Assembly (NCBI GenBank): GCA_030748635.1
Contig: JASMLP010000028.1
Location: 24,633 to 88,632 of the forward strand
Direction: 5' to 3'
Source of the DNA: Planctomycetota bacterium
GTDB lineage: Bacteria > Planctomycetota > JACQVV01 > JASMLP01
Length of the DNA: 64,000 nucleotides
Below are positions 18,238 to 28,554 of the stretch, in pieces. The notes below the pieces were generated by a model. It saw only the letters and a program-made list of their open reading frames with translations. It searched no databases and had not been told where the DNA came from. Position numbers and translations under genes: made by a program. Position 1 is the first letter of the stretch. Each line of letters opens with the position of its first letter.

Positions 18238-20732
18238 CGTTACCGACACGCTTTGACCTCTACGCCAGTCGGATGTATCCCGAGACGGGGCCGATTCTCC
18301 GGCGACTGTTCGGCGCTCTTTTCGGGCCGGTTCGAGTGGATCCCGAAGGGGTGGAGAAGATCCAGGATCTTTCGAAACGCGGGACGGTCGTGTACTGCAT
18401 GCGGACCCGGAGTCAGTTGGATTTTCTCTATTTCAACTGGCTTTATGTTTGCAAAGGGCTTCCGCTGCCAGGATTCGTCAACGGAATTCAGATGCGGCTC
18501 TGGCAACCGTTTTCCCGCATGCTGCATACAACCTTGGCCCGGCTTGGAATGCGGCTTCTCAAGGGAAGAATTCCCAATCCGCTGGAATCGGGTTATATCG
18601 AAGGGCTGGCTCGCGACAAGGAATCGATCATGATTTTCCTGGGGCGAAGTACCAGTTTGCTGGATCGTTTGTTCCCGGAACTCTGGGGGCCGATACAGGC
18701 TCTGGTCGAGGCGCAGGCTCGCTGTAGCGATCCGATTTATCTGGTCCCCCAGTTGCTGGTTGTGAGCAGGGACCCTTCAAAAGTCCGACCCGGCCTGATC
18801 GATGTTCTTTTCGGGGAGACTCTCGAACCTGGGCGTCTCCGGCGTCTGGTCTCCTTTTTTCGGGGGCGTCGTACGGGGCGAGTGCAGTGGGGAGATCCGA
18901 TCGATTTGCGGGAGTTCATCCGGAGTCGGAGCGGTGAATCGGCCCCTGTCCTTGCGCGGAAATTGCGGTGGGTATTGCGGAACTATATCTATCGTGAGTC
19001 GCGGGCGATTACGGGTCCTCGTAGGCGTCCTCGGTGGCGGGTACGAGAAAAAGTTTTGCGTAGCTTGGAGAAAGACATAGATCGTTTGGCCCAGGAGAAC
19101 GATCTGTCGCCAGATGAAGTCCGTCGTAAAATCGACGCCGTGGTTCGGGAAGTGGCTGCCGATACCCGACATCGCTGGGTGTTGATGGCTTACCGCTTTT
19201 TCTACTGGGTCTGGAACACGATGTTTTCGGGAGTGCACTTCGAAACCCGCGAAATGGGAGAATTCCGGGAGACGATGAAGAAAGCCCCGGTTGTTCTGGT
19301 GAGTTCTCACAAGAGCCATCTCGACTATTTACTCATCTCGTACATCTTTTTCGACAACGCACTTTCCGTGCCCCATATCGCTGCCGGAAAGAACCTCTCT
19401 TTTTGGCCTCTGGGGTTCATCTTTCGGCGACTCGGGGCTTTTTTCATTCGAAGAAGGTTTCGGGGTGATCCCTTGTACGTGGAGGTTTTCAAAAAATACT
19501 TGCGTCAGATTATTCTGGACGGATACCCCGTGGAATTTTTTATCGAGGGAACTCGTAGTCGCACCGGCAAGGTCTTGCTCCCACGCCTGGGGTTGCTGCA
19601 GATGATCGTGGAGACCTATCTTTCGGGAAAAGATGAGGATCTGGCCATTGTTCCGATCGCCGTCACCTATGAACGGGTTCCAGAGGATGGAGCCCATGCT
19701 CGGGAACTTTCCGGTGAGCCGAAAAAAGCGGAAAGTTTACTGGGGCTCTTCTCGATGCACAAAGTCCTGCGGCAGCGGTATGGACGGGTTTTTATCCGGT
19801 TAGGAGATCCTATTTTTCTGAAAACCTGGTTCGCCCCGTTCTTGCAAGAGGAGGGAGCTGCTCGCTCTCAGTTGCGTGAATCGACGCATCAGCTGGGGCT
19901 TGCGATCACGAACAAAATTCTCGAAGGGACAGTGGTCACTCCGACAAGTTTGGTCGCGGCGGTCTTGCTCTCCGCGCCCGAAGGCGAAGTGAGTCGTGAG
20001 GAACTTGATTGGGGGGTGAGTCGTTTGCTCGAAATCCTGGAAGGGGGGGCGGCCATGATTCCGTCCGATACGGATCCTGTCGGACCCTGGGTGGATCAGG
20101 CGCTCGGTCTTTTCTCCCGGGCGGGAGCTCTGGATGAGCGTATCGTGGGACAGGAAGAGAGGTGCCTCTTGCGGGCCGAACAACGACTTCGGCTGGCCTA
20201 TTACCGCAACAGCGTTTTGTTTCTGTTCTGGAATCTGTCGCTGTCGCTTCGGGCTTTGAAGTCCTTCGAGGGGGGGAGTTTGGATCAAGAGGGTTGGTTT
20301 CGCGAGTTCGAAGCCTGGTCGGAGTGGTTGGAAGGACAGAGAATTTTTCCTGTTCCACCAGAGTCCGAAGCTTCTTTTCGGCAGGTTTTGGCGACTCTTA
20401 CCCGAGTTGCCGGGCTCGAGTTCGGGGAAGAGGGGGTCGGGTTTACAGCCGAAGGAGAAAAGGTCTGCGATCTCTTACTCGGATGGACCTCGGATGTGGT
20501 CGTGGCTCATCAACTGGTGATGGAATATCTGGAGGACCAGGCTTCAGGAGATGGTGGAACCTTCGGAGTGGTCTCTTCGATTCTTGAAGAGGGGCGGTCG
20601 AGGGCTCGTTGGAATTCCTCGGACCGTCCGGAGGCGTGGTCTCGGCCGCTACTCGAGTCCGCGCTGATCGCGGTGAATGGACTCGATGTCGAAGATCGAT
20701 CGCGATGGCGACGTCGACTCCATTCTGGGTAG
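18234..20732 (+). CDS. plsB: Glycerol-3-phosphate 1-O-acyltransferase, PlsB-like
   Basis: SHKSHLDYLL (HX4D), FFIEGTRSRTGKVLLPRLGLL, PlsB-length N-terminal region; GTG start overlaps RND stop (GTGA). Confidence 0.85.
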   Translation: MTLPTRFDLYASRMYPETGPILRRLFGALFGPVRVDPEGVEKIQDLSKRGTVVYCMRTRSQLDFLYFNWLYVCKGLPLPGFVNGIQMRLWQPFSRMLHTTLARLGMRLLKGRIPNPLESGYIEGLARDKESIMIFLGRSTSLLDRLFPELWGPIQALVEAQARCSDPIYLVPQLLVVSRDPSKVRPGLIDVLFGETLEPGRLRRLVSFFRGRRTGRVQWGDPIDLREFIRSRSGESAPVLARKLRWVLRNYIYRESRAITGPRRRPRWRVREKVLRSLEKDIDRLAQENDLSPDEVRRKIDAVVREVAADTRHRWVLMAYRFFYWVWNTMFSGVHFETREMGEFRETMKKAPVVLVSSHKSHLDYLLISYIFFDNALSVPHIAAGKNLSFWPLGFIFRRLGAFFIRRRFRGDPLYVEVFKKYLRQIILDGYPVEFFIEGTRSRTGKVLLPRLGLLQMIVETYLSGKDEDLAIVPIAVTYERVPEDGAHARELSGEPKKAESLLGLFSMHKVLRQRYGRVFIRLGDPIFLKTWFAPFLQEEGAARSQLRESTHQLGLAITNKILEGTVVTPTSLVAAVLLSAPEGEVSREELDWGVSRLLEILEGGAAMIPSDTDPVGPWVDQALGLFSRAGALDERIVGQEERCLLRAEQRLRLAYYRNSVLFLFWNLSLSLRALKSFEGGSLDQEGWFREFEAWSEWLEGQRIFPVPPESEASFRQVLATLTRVAGLEFGEEGVGFTAEGEKVCDLLLGWTSDVVVAHQLVMEYLEDQASGDGGTFGVVSSILEEGRSRARWNSSDRPEAWSRPLLESALIAVNGLDVEDRSRWRRRLHSG

Positions 20733-20799
20733 ACCGTAGAAATCGAGAGCGTTTTTTGGATGATCTCGAAAACACCTATGATGAAACCTGTGAACCGTC

Positions 20800-22536
20800 G
20801 TGATGAAGCCTATGAATGAAACTGGCAAGCCGATGTCGAGTTTGATCGCCCCTTACGGGGGAGTGTGCGTCGATCTCGAGGTGACAAAAGAGATGTTTGG
20901 TGAGGAGAAGGAGCGAGGGGAGCAACTTCCGTCGATCCAGATATCTCCGCGTGTGCAGTGTGATCTGGAACTGCTGGCGGTGGGCGCTTTTTCTCCACTG
21001 GATACGTTCATGGGTCAAGCTGACTTTCAGCGGGTTCTCGACGAAATGCGCCTGGAAGATGGGACTCTATTCCCGATTCCCATCACTCTTCCGGTCGCGG
21101 ATGATGTTTCGGTATCTCTCGATTCGGAAATCGCTTTGCGAAGTGCGCACAATGAATTGCTGGCGATTCTTCGGGTGGAAGAGGTGTATGAGTGGGATTC
21201 CGAAGAGATGTCCACGAAGGTCTTTGGGACCCGGGATTTCCGACACCCGCTAGTCGCGGAGTTGCCCCGTTGGGGAAAACGAAATCTTTCCGGCACCTTG
21301 CGGGTGATTCAGCGACCTCGCCATCTGGATTTTCAGAATTTGCGTCTAACCCCCGCGGAGGTTCGTGAGCGACTGGAAGGGACAAAGAATGTCGTCGCGT
21401 TTCAGACTCGCAACCCTCTTCACCGGGCTCACGAGGAGATGATCCGCCGGGCTGTAGATCAGGTCGAAGGAACCTTGCTCCTCCATCCGGTGGTCGGAAT
21501 GACTCGATCGGGAGATATCGATCACTATACGCGGGTGCGTTCGTACATCACCTTGCTCGACGCACATTTCGACTCGGTGCCTTATCTGCTCGCGCTTTTA
21601 CCTCTGGCCATGCGAATGGCGGGACCGCGTGAAGCGTTGTGGCACGCGATTATTCGCCGGAATTATGGCGCCAACGCGATGATTGTCGGTCGGGATCATG
21701 CTAGTCCCGGAGTCGATTCGAAGGGGCAGCCTTTTTACGGTCCGTTCGAAGCTCAGGATCTGGTTCGGAATCATGCCGAAGAGGTCGGTGTTTCGCCACT
21801 TTGCTTCTCTCCGATGGTCTATCTTCCGGATGAGGAACGCTACGAAGAGGTGAGTCGAGTCGAAGAGGGGGTCGCTCGCCTCTCGCTTTCGGGGACCGAG
21901 GTTCGGGATGAGTACCTTGATCGGGGTCGTTCTCTGCCGGAGTGGTGTACCCGTCCGGAGGTCGCTCGGGTGCTGGCTGATGTTCACCAGCCTAAATGTC
22001 ATCAGGGGGTGTGTATCTGGCTCACGGGACTCTCGGGCGCCGGGAAGTCGGTCACCGCGGAAAATCTGGCTGCGTATCTGCTGGAACGGGGTCGGCGAGT
22101 TACCCTGTTGGATGGGGATGTGATTCGTACTCACCTCTCCCACGGTCTGGGATTTTCTCGGGAGGATCGGGATACGAACATTCGTCGTATCGGTTACGTA
22201 GCCTCGGAAATTGTTCGACACGGCGGTTGCGTCGTTTGCGCAGCCATCAGTCCCTATCGATCTACGCGGGGTGATGTGCGGGCCCGAATGGAACGAGGTC
22301 ATTTTGTCGAGGTCTTCGTGGATACACCGCTAGAAGTTTGCGAATCCCGGGATACGAAAGGGCTTTATGCGAAAGCTCGTCGGGGAGAGATCACCGGTTT
22401 CACGGGGATCGACGATCCTTACGAATCCCCTCGCAACCCGGAGATCCGGATCGAGACCGTCGATTCCACCGCTCAGGAGAACGCGCGCTCCATACTCCAA
22501 TTTCTGATCGATCGGGGGTTTGTACACCCGGAGTAA
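20800..22536 (+). CDS. Bifunctional sulfate adenylyltransferase / APS kinase
   Basis: ATP sulfurylase motifs (FQTRNPLHRAHEEMIRRA, IVGRDHASPGVD) followed by APS kinase (IWLTGLSGAGKSVTAENLAAYL, LDGDVIRTHLSHGLGFSREDRDTNIRRIGYVA). Confidence 0.93.
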   Translation: MMKPMNETGKPMSSLIAPYGGVCVDLEVTKEMFGEEKERGEQLPSIQISPRVQCDLELLAVGAFSPLDTFMGQADFQRVLDEMRLEDGTLFPIPITLPVADDVSVSLDSEIALRSAHNELLAILRVEEVYEWDSEEMSTKVFGTRDFRHPLVAELPRWGKRNLSGTLRVIQRPRHLDFQNLRLTPAEVRERLEGTKNVVAFQTRNPLHRAHEEMIRRAVDQVEGTLLLHPVVGMTRSGDIDHYTRVRSYITLLDAHFDSVPYLLALLPLAMRMAGPREALWHAIIRRNYGANAMIVGRDHASPGVDSKGQPFYGPFEAQDLVRNHAEEVGVSPLCFSPMVYLPDEERYEEVSRVEEGVARLSLSGTEVRDEYLDRGRSLPEWCTRPEVARVLADVHQPKCHQGVCIWLTGLSGAGKSVTAENLAAYLLERGRRVTLLDGDVIRTHLSHGLGFSREDRDTNIRRIGYVASEIVRHGGCVVCAAISPYRSTRGDVRARMERGHFVEVFVDTPLEVCESRDTKGLYAKARRGEITGFTGIDDPYESPRNPEIRIETVDSTAQENARSILQFLIDRGFVHPE

Positions 22537-22560
22537 TCGGTCGGGACAGGGAGGTGGGGG

Positions 22561-23214
22561 TTAACCGCGACTGGCTTCGTAATCGGCCATGACCTGCAAG
22601 AACTCCGCTTCGGTCTGGGCGCGAAGAAAAGGATTGTTCTGGCGCTGAGCGCCCAGAATATCGCTGGCTTGCTCGCCGTAATCGTGGCCGGGGTAGATGC
22701 GAGTATCTTCGGGGAGGGAACTGAGAAGTTGAAGGGATCGAAAGAGTGTAGAGGTGTCCGACCCAGGAAACACCGTTCTCCCTGTGCGTCCGATGAAGAG
22801 AGTGTCACCGGTAAAAAGATGTCTTTGCAGGAGAAAGCAGAGATGGTCCTCTGCATGTCCTGGAGTGTGAAGGACCTCGATTTTAAGTTTTCCACATTCG
22901 ATCTGGCTCCCGTGAGTCAGCGCCTGGATCGGGGCTTCGATTCCCTCGATATTTGTACGAAAAGCGCTCACCTTCGCGTCGGTGGCCTCGAGGATATCCG
23001 GGATGGAGACCAGGTGGTCGGCATGAGTGTGGGTGAGAAGGATATGCTGGATTTGCGTTCCGTCTTTTTGAGCGTCGGCCAGAATCGGCGCCGGGTCGGT
23101 CGCCGCGTCGATGAGAAAACCCGCTCCGCCCCCTAGTGGACCGACCAGATATGAGAAGTTCTTGTCGTGACCGCCCCGATAGGTTCGGATGGAAAAGTCC
23201 GTAGGTAAAATCAA
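22561..23214 (-). CDS. MBL-fold hydrolase (glyoxalase II-like)
   Basis: ILLTHTHADHLVSIPDI, HTPGHAEDHLCFLL, FTGDTLFIGRTGR motifs; overlaps etfA stop as ATGA. Confidence 0.87.
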   Translation of the reverse strand: MILPTDFSIRTYRGGHDKNFSYLVGPLGGGAGFLIDAATDPAPILADAQKDGTQIQHILLTHTHADHLVSIPDILEATDAKVSAFRTNIEGIEAPIQALTHGSQIECGKLKIEVLHTPGHAEDHLCFLLQRHLFTGDTLFIGRTGRTVFPGSDTSTLFRSLQLLSSLPEDTRIYPGHDYGEQASDILGAQRQNNPFLRAQTEAEFLQVMADYEASRG

Positions 23215-24209
23215 TGTTCGGCGTCCTTGATCTTGCGAAGTTCTTCGGTCAGGCGAGGGACCACATCGAAAAGATCACCGACGATCCCGTAGGTGGCCAG
23301 GCCGAAAATGGGCGCTTCCGCATCCTTGTTGATGGCGACGATGTTCCTGCTCGTACGCATGCCCGCGATGTGCTGGATCTGTCCGCTGATGCCGCAGGCG
23401 ATATAGAGGCCGGGATTCACGGTCTTTCCGGTCTGCCCGACCTGGTCTTCGTGGGGGCGCCAACCGAGATCGACCGCGGCGCGACTGGCACCGACGGTGC
23501 CGCCGAGCGCTTCGGCAAGATCTTCGAGAATGTTGAAGTTCTCGGGGCCTTTCAGTCCTCGACCCCCCGCGACGATGGTATCGGCCTCCGTGAGGTCCAG
23601 TTTTTTTCCTGCTGCGGCTTCGAAACCGGTGATCTGGGTTTTGAGTTGGGCGTCTTCGAGGTTGAGATCGCTGAGAGCAACGACTTCTGAACCGGCTGAT
23701 TCTTCGCTACGCACCGGTTTTCCGGCGGCTTTGGGGCGTAGACTGACCACGGCGGGCAGGGTTTTGGGGCGGATTTTCAGGAGCACTTTCCCCGCGTAAG
23801 CGGGTCGGGTAGCTACCAGGTGGCCTTCACTTATTTCCAGATCTGTGCAGTCCACCAGGAGGCCGGATTGGAGACGAGCGGCGACACGGGGTGAGAGGTC
23901 TTTCCCGCGGCGACTGGCTGGGAAGAGGATGGTTGACGGGTCGTAGGTTTTGGCGGCGGCCAGAACGGTTTCGGTGAGTCCTTCGGGGGCGTATTGCTCG
24001 AATCGAGGGTCATCGAGAACCAGGATTCGGTGGGCGCCCCAGTGTCCCAGTTCAGCGGCTTTTTCTGTTATTCCAGATCCCACCGCGACGGCGATCGCCT
24101 CACCTCCGGTCGATTCGGCCAGTTTTCTGGCCTGATAGATGATTTCGTAACTTACAGACCGAAATTCGCCATCACGGATCTCTGCGATGGCCAGAATGTT
24201 TTGTCCCAT
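23211..24209 (-). CDS. etfA: Electron transfer flavoprotein alpha subunit
   Basis: FAD-binding C-domain (VGASRAAVDLGWRPHEDQVGQTGKTVNPGLYIACGISGQIQHIAGM). Confidence 0.95.
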   Translation of the reverse strand: MGQNILAIAEIRDGEFRSVSYEIIYQARKLAESTGGEAIAVAVGSGITEKAAELGHWGAHRILVLDDPRFEQYAPEGLTETVLAAAKTYDPSTILFPASRRGKDLSPRVAARLQSGLLVDCTDLEISEGHLVATRPAYAGKVLLKIRPKTLPAVVSLRPKAAGKPVRSEESAGSEVVALSDLNLEDAQLKTQITGFEAAAGKKLDLTEADTIVAGGRGLKGPENFNILEDLAEALGGTVGASRAAVDLGWRPHEDQVGQTGKTVNPGLYIACGISGQIQHIAGMRTSRNIVAINKDAEAPIFGLATYGIVGDLFDVVPRLTEELRKIKDAEH

Positions 24210-24253
24210 GGTGGATTTATCTCCGGTTCTTGGCAGATGGGGAAAGGGGGAGG

Positions 24254-25000
24254 TTAGAGAACCTTGGCTTCTTCTTGGAGCACTCGGATCAGTTCGGGAA
24301 CCGCATCGGCGCCCTCACCCACGATCTTGCCCGGGGGACGATCGGGAGGAAACGACATTTCTACAATTTCCAGAGAAGAGTCTGGCAACTCGACAGGACG
24401 AATTTCCAGAGGTTTTTTCTTGGCCTTCATGATTCCCGGGAGGGAGGGGAGTTTGGGCTCATTGAGACCTTTTTGCGTGGTGATTCCACAGGGAAGTGGC
24501 ATGTTGCCGATCTCATGGCCACCCTCGGTTTCACGCTGAACCGTGGCTTTGCTTCCCTCGACGTCAAACTGAATGACGTCGGATAGAAGAGGGATATCGA
24601 GGATGGAAGCCACCATCGGTCCGACCGCACAGTTGTCGTCATCGACTCCGCGACATCCGAAGAAGAGCAGATCGAATTCGAGTTCTTTCAGGGCACTCGC
24701 AAGCACTTGCGCGGTTTGCAGCGGGTCGGTCGGTGGGCGTTGGACTTGCAGGAGAATCCCTTGGTCGGCGCCCATGGCCAGAGCGGTACGGATCTCCTTG
24801 GTGGTCTCTTCGGGGCCGAGCGCAAGAATGATGACTTCACCATCGCTTCCGCGATGGGTTAGCGCTTCTGTAATCGCGAATTCATCGTATGGATTGACAA
24901 TCCATTCCACATCGGTGTCGTCGATCGCTGTTCCGCTGGAGTCGATTTTGATTCGTGTTCCGGTATCGGGTACTCGTTTCAAGCAGACCACACACTTCAT
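24254..25000 (-). CDS. etfB: Electron transfer flavoprotein beta subunit
   Basis: MKCVVCLKRVPDTGTRIKID...WIVNPYDEFAITEAL; adjacent to etfA. Confidence 0.95.
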   Translation of the reverse strand: MKCVVCLKRVPDTGTRIKIDSSGTAIDDTDVEWIVNPYDEFAITEALTHRGSDGEVIILALGPEETTKEIRTALAMGADQGILLQVQRPPTDPLQTAQVLASALKELEFDLLFFGCRGVDDDNCAVGPMVASILDIPLLSDVIQFDVEGSKATVQRETEGGHEIGNMPLPCGITTQKGLNEPKLPSLPGIMKAKKKPLEIRPVELPDSSLEIVEMSFPPDRPPGKIVGEGADAVPELIRVLQEEAKVL

Positions 25001-25212
25001 GTATATTCTCCATGTATCTGTTTAGGGCTCGTTCTCCGGGGTTCGGAGGGATACCTTCAGATGGGCAGGGATTGTAGGAGGGGCTCCGGACCAGTTCAAT
25101 TCGAAAGTTCGAGTTCGTTATCTCTTTCAGAGGCGTCTTGAAGGCAATCTTCTGAACGGGATAGAATGTTCATTCATGGACTTGTGTTTCCAGGTGATCG
25201 TGACAGGGGCGG

Positions 25213-26823
25213 GTGGACGACACCCAATCCAACGTTGTTCTGCCTTCTTCTTTCAAGGTTGAGGTCTTGATGAGCGCTTTTGGCCTCGATGAAACTTACT
25301 ATCCGGATGAATCCACCGAGATCCTTTTTGGAGCTCATCGGGAAATTCGAAAACGAGTGGAGATGGTTTCCCCGGAGGTCTGGGTCGAGGGGAAACCCGC
25401 GTCGGTCCAGCTACGCGTTCTGCCAGAGGATGATGTCAAGGCGATGCGAGCCGAATTTACGATGCTCGGTCGGGCGGGAAGTGAATCGTACGAGATCCAG
25501 GTGTTTGTCGCTGCGCAGTCGGTGTCTGTCGAAGAGGATATGACCGTCGCCTCCATTCGGGTCGCTCGAGATGAAGAGCCGGCGGAGGTGAGCTGGGAGA
25601 TCACTCCGGAACGCTCCGGCCCGCTGCGAGTTCTTTTCAGCTTCTTCTGTCATGGAGGGTATGCCGGACGGATGGCTCTTGACGTCGAGGTTCAGAAGGA
25701 AGGGGAGTCGGCAGACTCCAGGACCCTCCAGGCGGAGATCTCGATTCGTCCCGCGGGCAAGGCTCCCGATCTATATCTGATGGTCGAACGATTTCCGGAT
25801 GGGGACTCAACCGATCTTTGTTATCACCTGTATTCTCCGATCGACTCCTTGACCTGCCATTATCAGGAGGCGGGCTCGATTCGGTACGAGGAAAGTGGTA
25901 GCCCGGAGTCCTGGCGACAGAAATTGTTTGCGCCCCCTCCCGAGGAGAGTGACCTGTCGGAAACCGTTCAGCATTACGCGCAAATCGGTCGCGATCTTTA
26001 CGATGCATTCTTTCCCAAGCCGCTGCAGAATCTTTACTGGGAACTCCGGGAGCGTATTCAGAGTATTCAGGTCGTATCTGGGGAACACGAGATCCCCTGG
26101 GAGGCGATCAAGCCGTATCGGACTCAGCCGGCATTCGAAGATCCTCACCTGGGAGAACGTTATGCCATAGCTCGGTGGTTTTCTGGCCCCGCTCCTTATT
26201 GTGAATTTCCTGTAGCCGAGGGCCGGGTCTTGTCGATTGATATCGGAAAAAGGGAAGAGTCCAGCCATAGCGATGCCCGTTTTCTCTCCGCCTTTTCACT
26301 GATCGAGTACAAAGATCTGGATAATAGCTTGAAAGGATTTCGCGCTTGGATGGAAGATATCAACGAACTCTGTTCGTTGCATATTTCGTGTCGAGGACCT
26401 TTCAAAGAGGCGGATTCGATGAAATCTCTTCCGTTCTCTTCCGGGGAGCGTATGGAGCCCGGTTCGATCAGCAGGGGAGTTGAATTGTCTTTTCTGAATC
26501 GACCTCTGGTTTTCATGAATTCGAGTGATACCGGTCATGGCGGAGGTGTGCCGTTGGATCCGGAGGTTTGGGCCCGAGCTTTTCTGCGTACGGGGGCTTC
26601 GGTGTTTACCGGCGCCATCTGGAGTGTCGAAGAAGATCTGGCGCATGAATTCGCGCGATCCTTCTACATGAACCTTCTCAATCGCCAGGTACTCGGGCAC
26701 GCGGTCCGTCTGGCTCGATTGGCAGTGAAGATGATCGGTTTGCGACGGGGTTCACCAGCCTGGTTGGCCTATGTGGTCTATGGTGATCCGGTCGCGGACG
26801 CCAATCCGGCTCGAATCCGATGA
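25213..26823 (+). CDS. CHAT-fold (caspase-like) domain protein with N-terminal beta-rich region; catalytic positions substituted
   Basis: C-terminal half has CHAT layout: HEIPWEAIKPY; LHISCRG (canonical HxxxHG region); PLVFMNSSDTGHGG (canonical PLVxLNACxTG); FLRTGASVFTGAIWSVEED. Confidence 0.7.
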   Translation: MDDTQSNVVLPSSFKVEVLMSAFGLDETYYPDESTEILFGAHREIRKRVEMVSPEVWVEGKPASVQLRVLPEDDVKAMRAEFTMLGRAGSESYEIQVFVAAQSVSVEEDMTVASIRVARDEEPAEVSWEITPERSGPLRVLFSFFCHGGYAGRMALDVEVQKEGESADSRTLQAEISIRPAGKAPDLYLMVERFPDGDSTDLCYHLYSPIDSLTCHYQEAGSIRYEESGSPESWRQKLFAPPPEESDLSETVQHYAQIGRDLYDAFFPKPLQNLYWELRERIQSIQVVSGEHEIPWEAIKPYRTQPAFEDPHLGERYAIARWFSGPAPYCEFPVAEGRVLSIDIGKREESSHSDARFLSAFSLIEYKDLDNSLKGFRAWMEDINELCSLHISCRGPFKEADSMKSLPFSSGERMEPGSISRGVELSFLNRPLVFMNSSDTGHGGGVPLDPEVWARAFLRTGASVFTGAIWSVEEDLAHEFARSFYMNLLNRQVLGHAVRLARLAVKMIGLRRGSPAWLAYVVYGDPVADANPARIR

Positions 26824-26840
26824 GCCGATAGCGGCGATGT

Positions 26841-27800
26841 CTATTTTCTATTGAACCAACGATCGGGAAGAACGCTTTTGAGTCCCCGAGTGATGTCTCG
26901 CAGGTTGGCCGCGCTTTCCTCGATATTCTGAAGGGTTTGCTGGATATCGACCGGCTTGCCGGTGTCATTTTGTCCGAGCATGGTCCGTAATTCTCGACTG
27001 GCCTCTGAAGTGTTGCTGGCTGTTTTTTGCAGATTACTGATCATCTGGTGAAGATCTGCAGGTTGTCCTTCAGGTCCTGAAATCGAGCCTCTCACGAGTC
27101 GAGTGATCTCTCGAATGTCCGACGTGGCTCGCTTGAGATCGATGAGGAGGGTCTGGACATCGACCCCTTCAGCGGGTTCGTTGCCGATGATCTGGTTCAC
27201 ACCTTTGCTGATATTTGTGAGGTGGTTGGAAGCTTCACGCAGATTGCCGAGGAGATGGCTGAAGTTGTCCACCGATCCGTCTTCTCCGGCCAGCCCTTTA
27301 CGGAGCGATAGACTGATCGTTTTGATATGACCGATGGTCTGGGTCATCTCCTCGAGGATCGACCCGATCTGGATCGGCTCTTTTCCCCAGACGGTACTTC
27401 CCGAGGTCAGTTTCGGAGTGTCCAGGGAGCCGAATCCGATTTCGACATGTTTGTCTCCAAGCAAATTCGTGCTGGCGATGGTGATGGAACTGCTGGTTCG
27501 CAACCATTTCCGATAATCCTCTTCATCCTGGATCCGGAGGATGGCCAGGTAGTGGGGACCGTCTTCTGGGGTGGAATCGATGGTGATTGAGTTGACGGAT
27601 CCGACTCGGAAACCGGCCAGTTTGACTTCCGAGCCGGGGCGGAGGCCGGAAACATCCCGAAATCGGACCTGGATCTGCACATGGGGGCCGATCGCTTGCT
27701 CTCCCTGGGAGAGGAATGTGACGTAAAGAGCAGCCGCTCCCAGAGTGAGCAGGGTAAGGAGACCGACGAGAATTGGGCTACTGAATCGTTTGGGCTGCAT
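26841..27800 (-). CDS. mlaD: MlaD/MCE domain lipid-transport protein
   Basis: N-terminal TM then VQIQVRFRDVSGLRPGSEVKLAGFRVGSVNSITI MCE signature. Confidence 0.87.
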   Translation of the reverse strand: MQPKRFSSPILVGLLTLLTLGAAALYVTFLSQGEQAIGPHVQIQVRFRDVSGLRPGSEVKLAGFRVGSVNSITIDSTPEDGPHYLAILRIQDEEDYRKWLRTSSSITIASTNLLGDKHVEIGFGSLDTPKLTSGSTVWGKEPIQIGSILEEMTQTIGHIKTISLSLRKGLAGEDGSVDNFSHLLGNLREASNHLTNISKGVNQIIGNEPAEGVDVQTLLIDLKRATSDIREITRLVRGSISGPEGQPADLHQMISNLQKTASNTSEASRELRTMLGQNDTGKPVDIQQTLQNIEESAANLRDITRGLKSVLPDRWFNRK

Positions 27801-28554
27801 AGTCGACCTCTCCCTGGAGGAAGTGACGGATTTCGGGGTGTGTTTCGCACTCGTCGATTCGGCCGATAAAACGGATCTGGCCGTCTCTCATGAAGCATAC
27901 CCTGTCCGCGATGATTCGGGCAGAATTCATGTCGTGAGTGGCTGTGATGCTGGTGAGTCCTCTGGATTCGGACAATCGACGGATGAGTTTCGCGATGTCC
28001 ATGGCCACCGGGGGATCGAGGCCCGCGGTCGGCTCGTCGTAAAGCATGGTATCGGGTTCCAGGAGAAGGGAGCGGGCCAGGGCGATCCGCCGTTTTTGGC
28101 CGCCGGAGAGCTCACGGATTTCTTTGGATAGAAGACCTCGGATCCGATGCATTTCGACCTGCTCCAGAGTGGACTGGATTCGGTCGAGGATCTCGGTCGG
28201 TGAAAGTTTGTGATTTTCTCGCAGTGGCCAGGAAAGGTTTTCCTCCACATTACAAAAGTCGAACAGGGCCCCTTCTTGAAACAGCATGCCGATTCGATTT
28301 CCCCGGATTCGCTGATGGAGAAGTTTCTGCTCGGGCCAGCGGAGAAGGTCCTGAACATCCCCCACGTCGATGCGTCCTGAAAATGGGCCGGACGATTCAT
28401 CTTCGATTCCGGCGACGTGCCGAAGAAGGGTGCTCTTTCCGCATCCTGAAGGGCCGATCAATACCAGCGCCTCACCAGTATCGACCTTCAGTTCGATGTC
28501 CTGGAGGATTTTTACGTCCCCGTAAGATTTGGCGAAATCGTGAATGGTGATCAT
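27778..28554 (-). CDS. mlaF: MlaF-like ABC transporter ATPase
   Basis: Walker A GPSGCGKSTLLRHV, signature LSGGQKRRIALARSLL, Walker B TMLYDEPTAGLDP. Confidence 0.9.
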   Translation of the reverse strand: MITIHDFAKSYGDVKILQDIELKVDTGEALVLIGPSGCGKSTLLRHVAGIEDESSGPFSGRIDVGDVQDLLRWPEQKLLHQRIRGNRIGMLFQEGALFDFCNVEENLSWPLRENHKLSPTEILDRIQSTLEQVEMHRIRGLLSKEIRELSGGQKRRIALARSLLLEPDTMLYDEPTAGLDPPVAMDIAKLIRRLSESRGLTSITATHDMNSARIIADRVCFMRDGQIRFIGRIDECETHPEIRHFLQGEVDYAAQTIQ

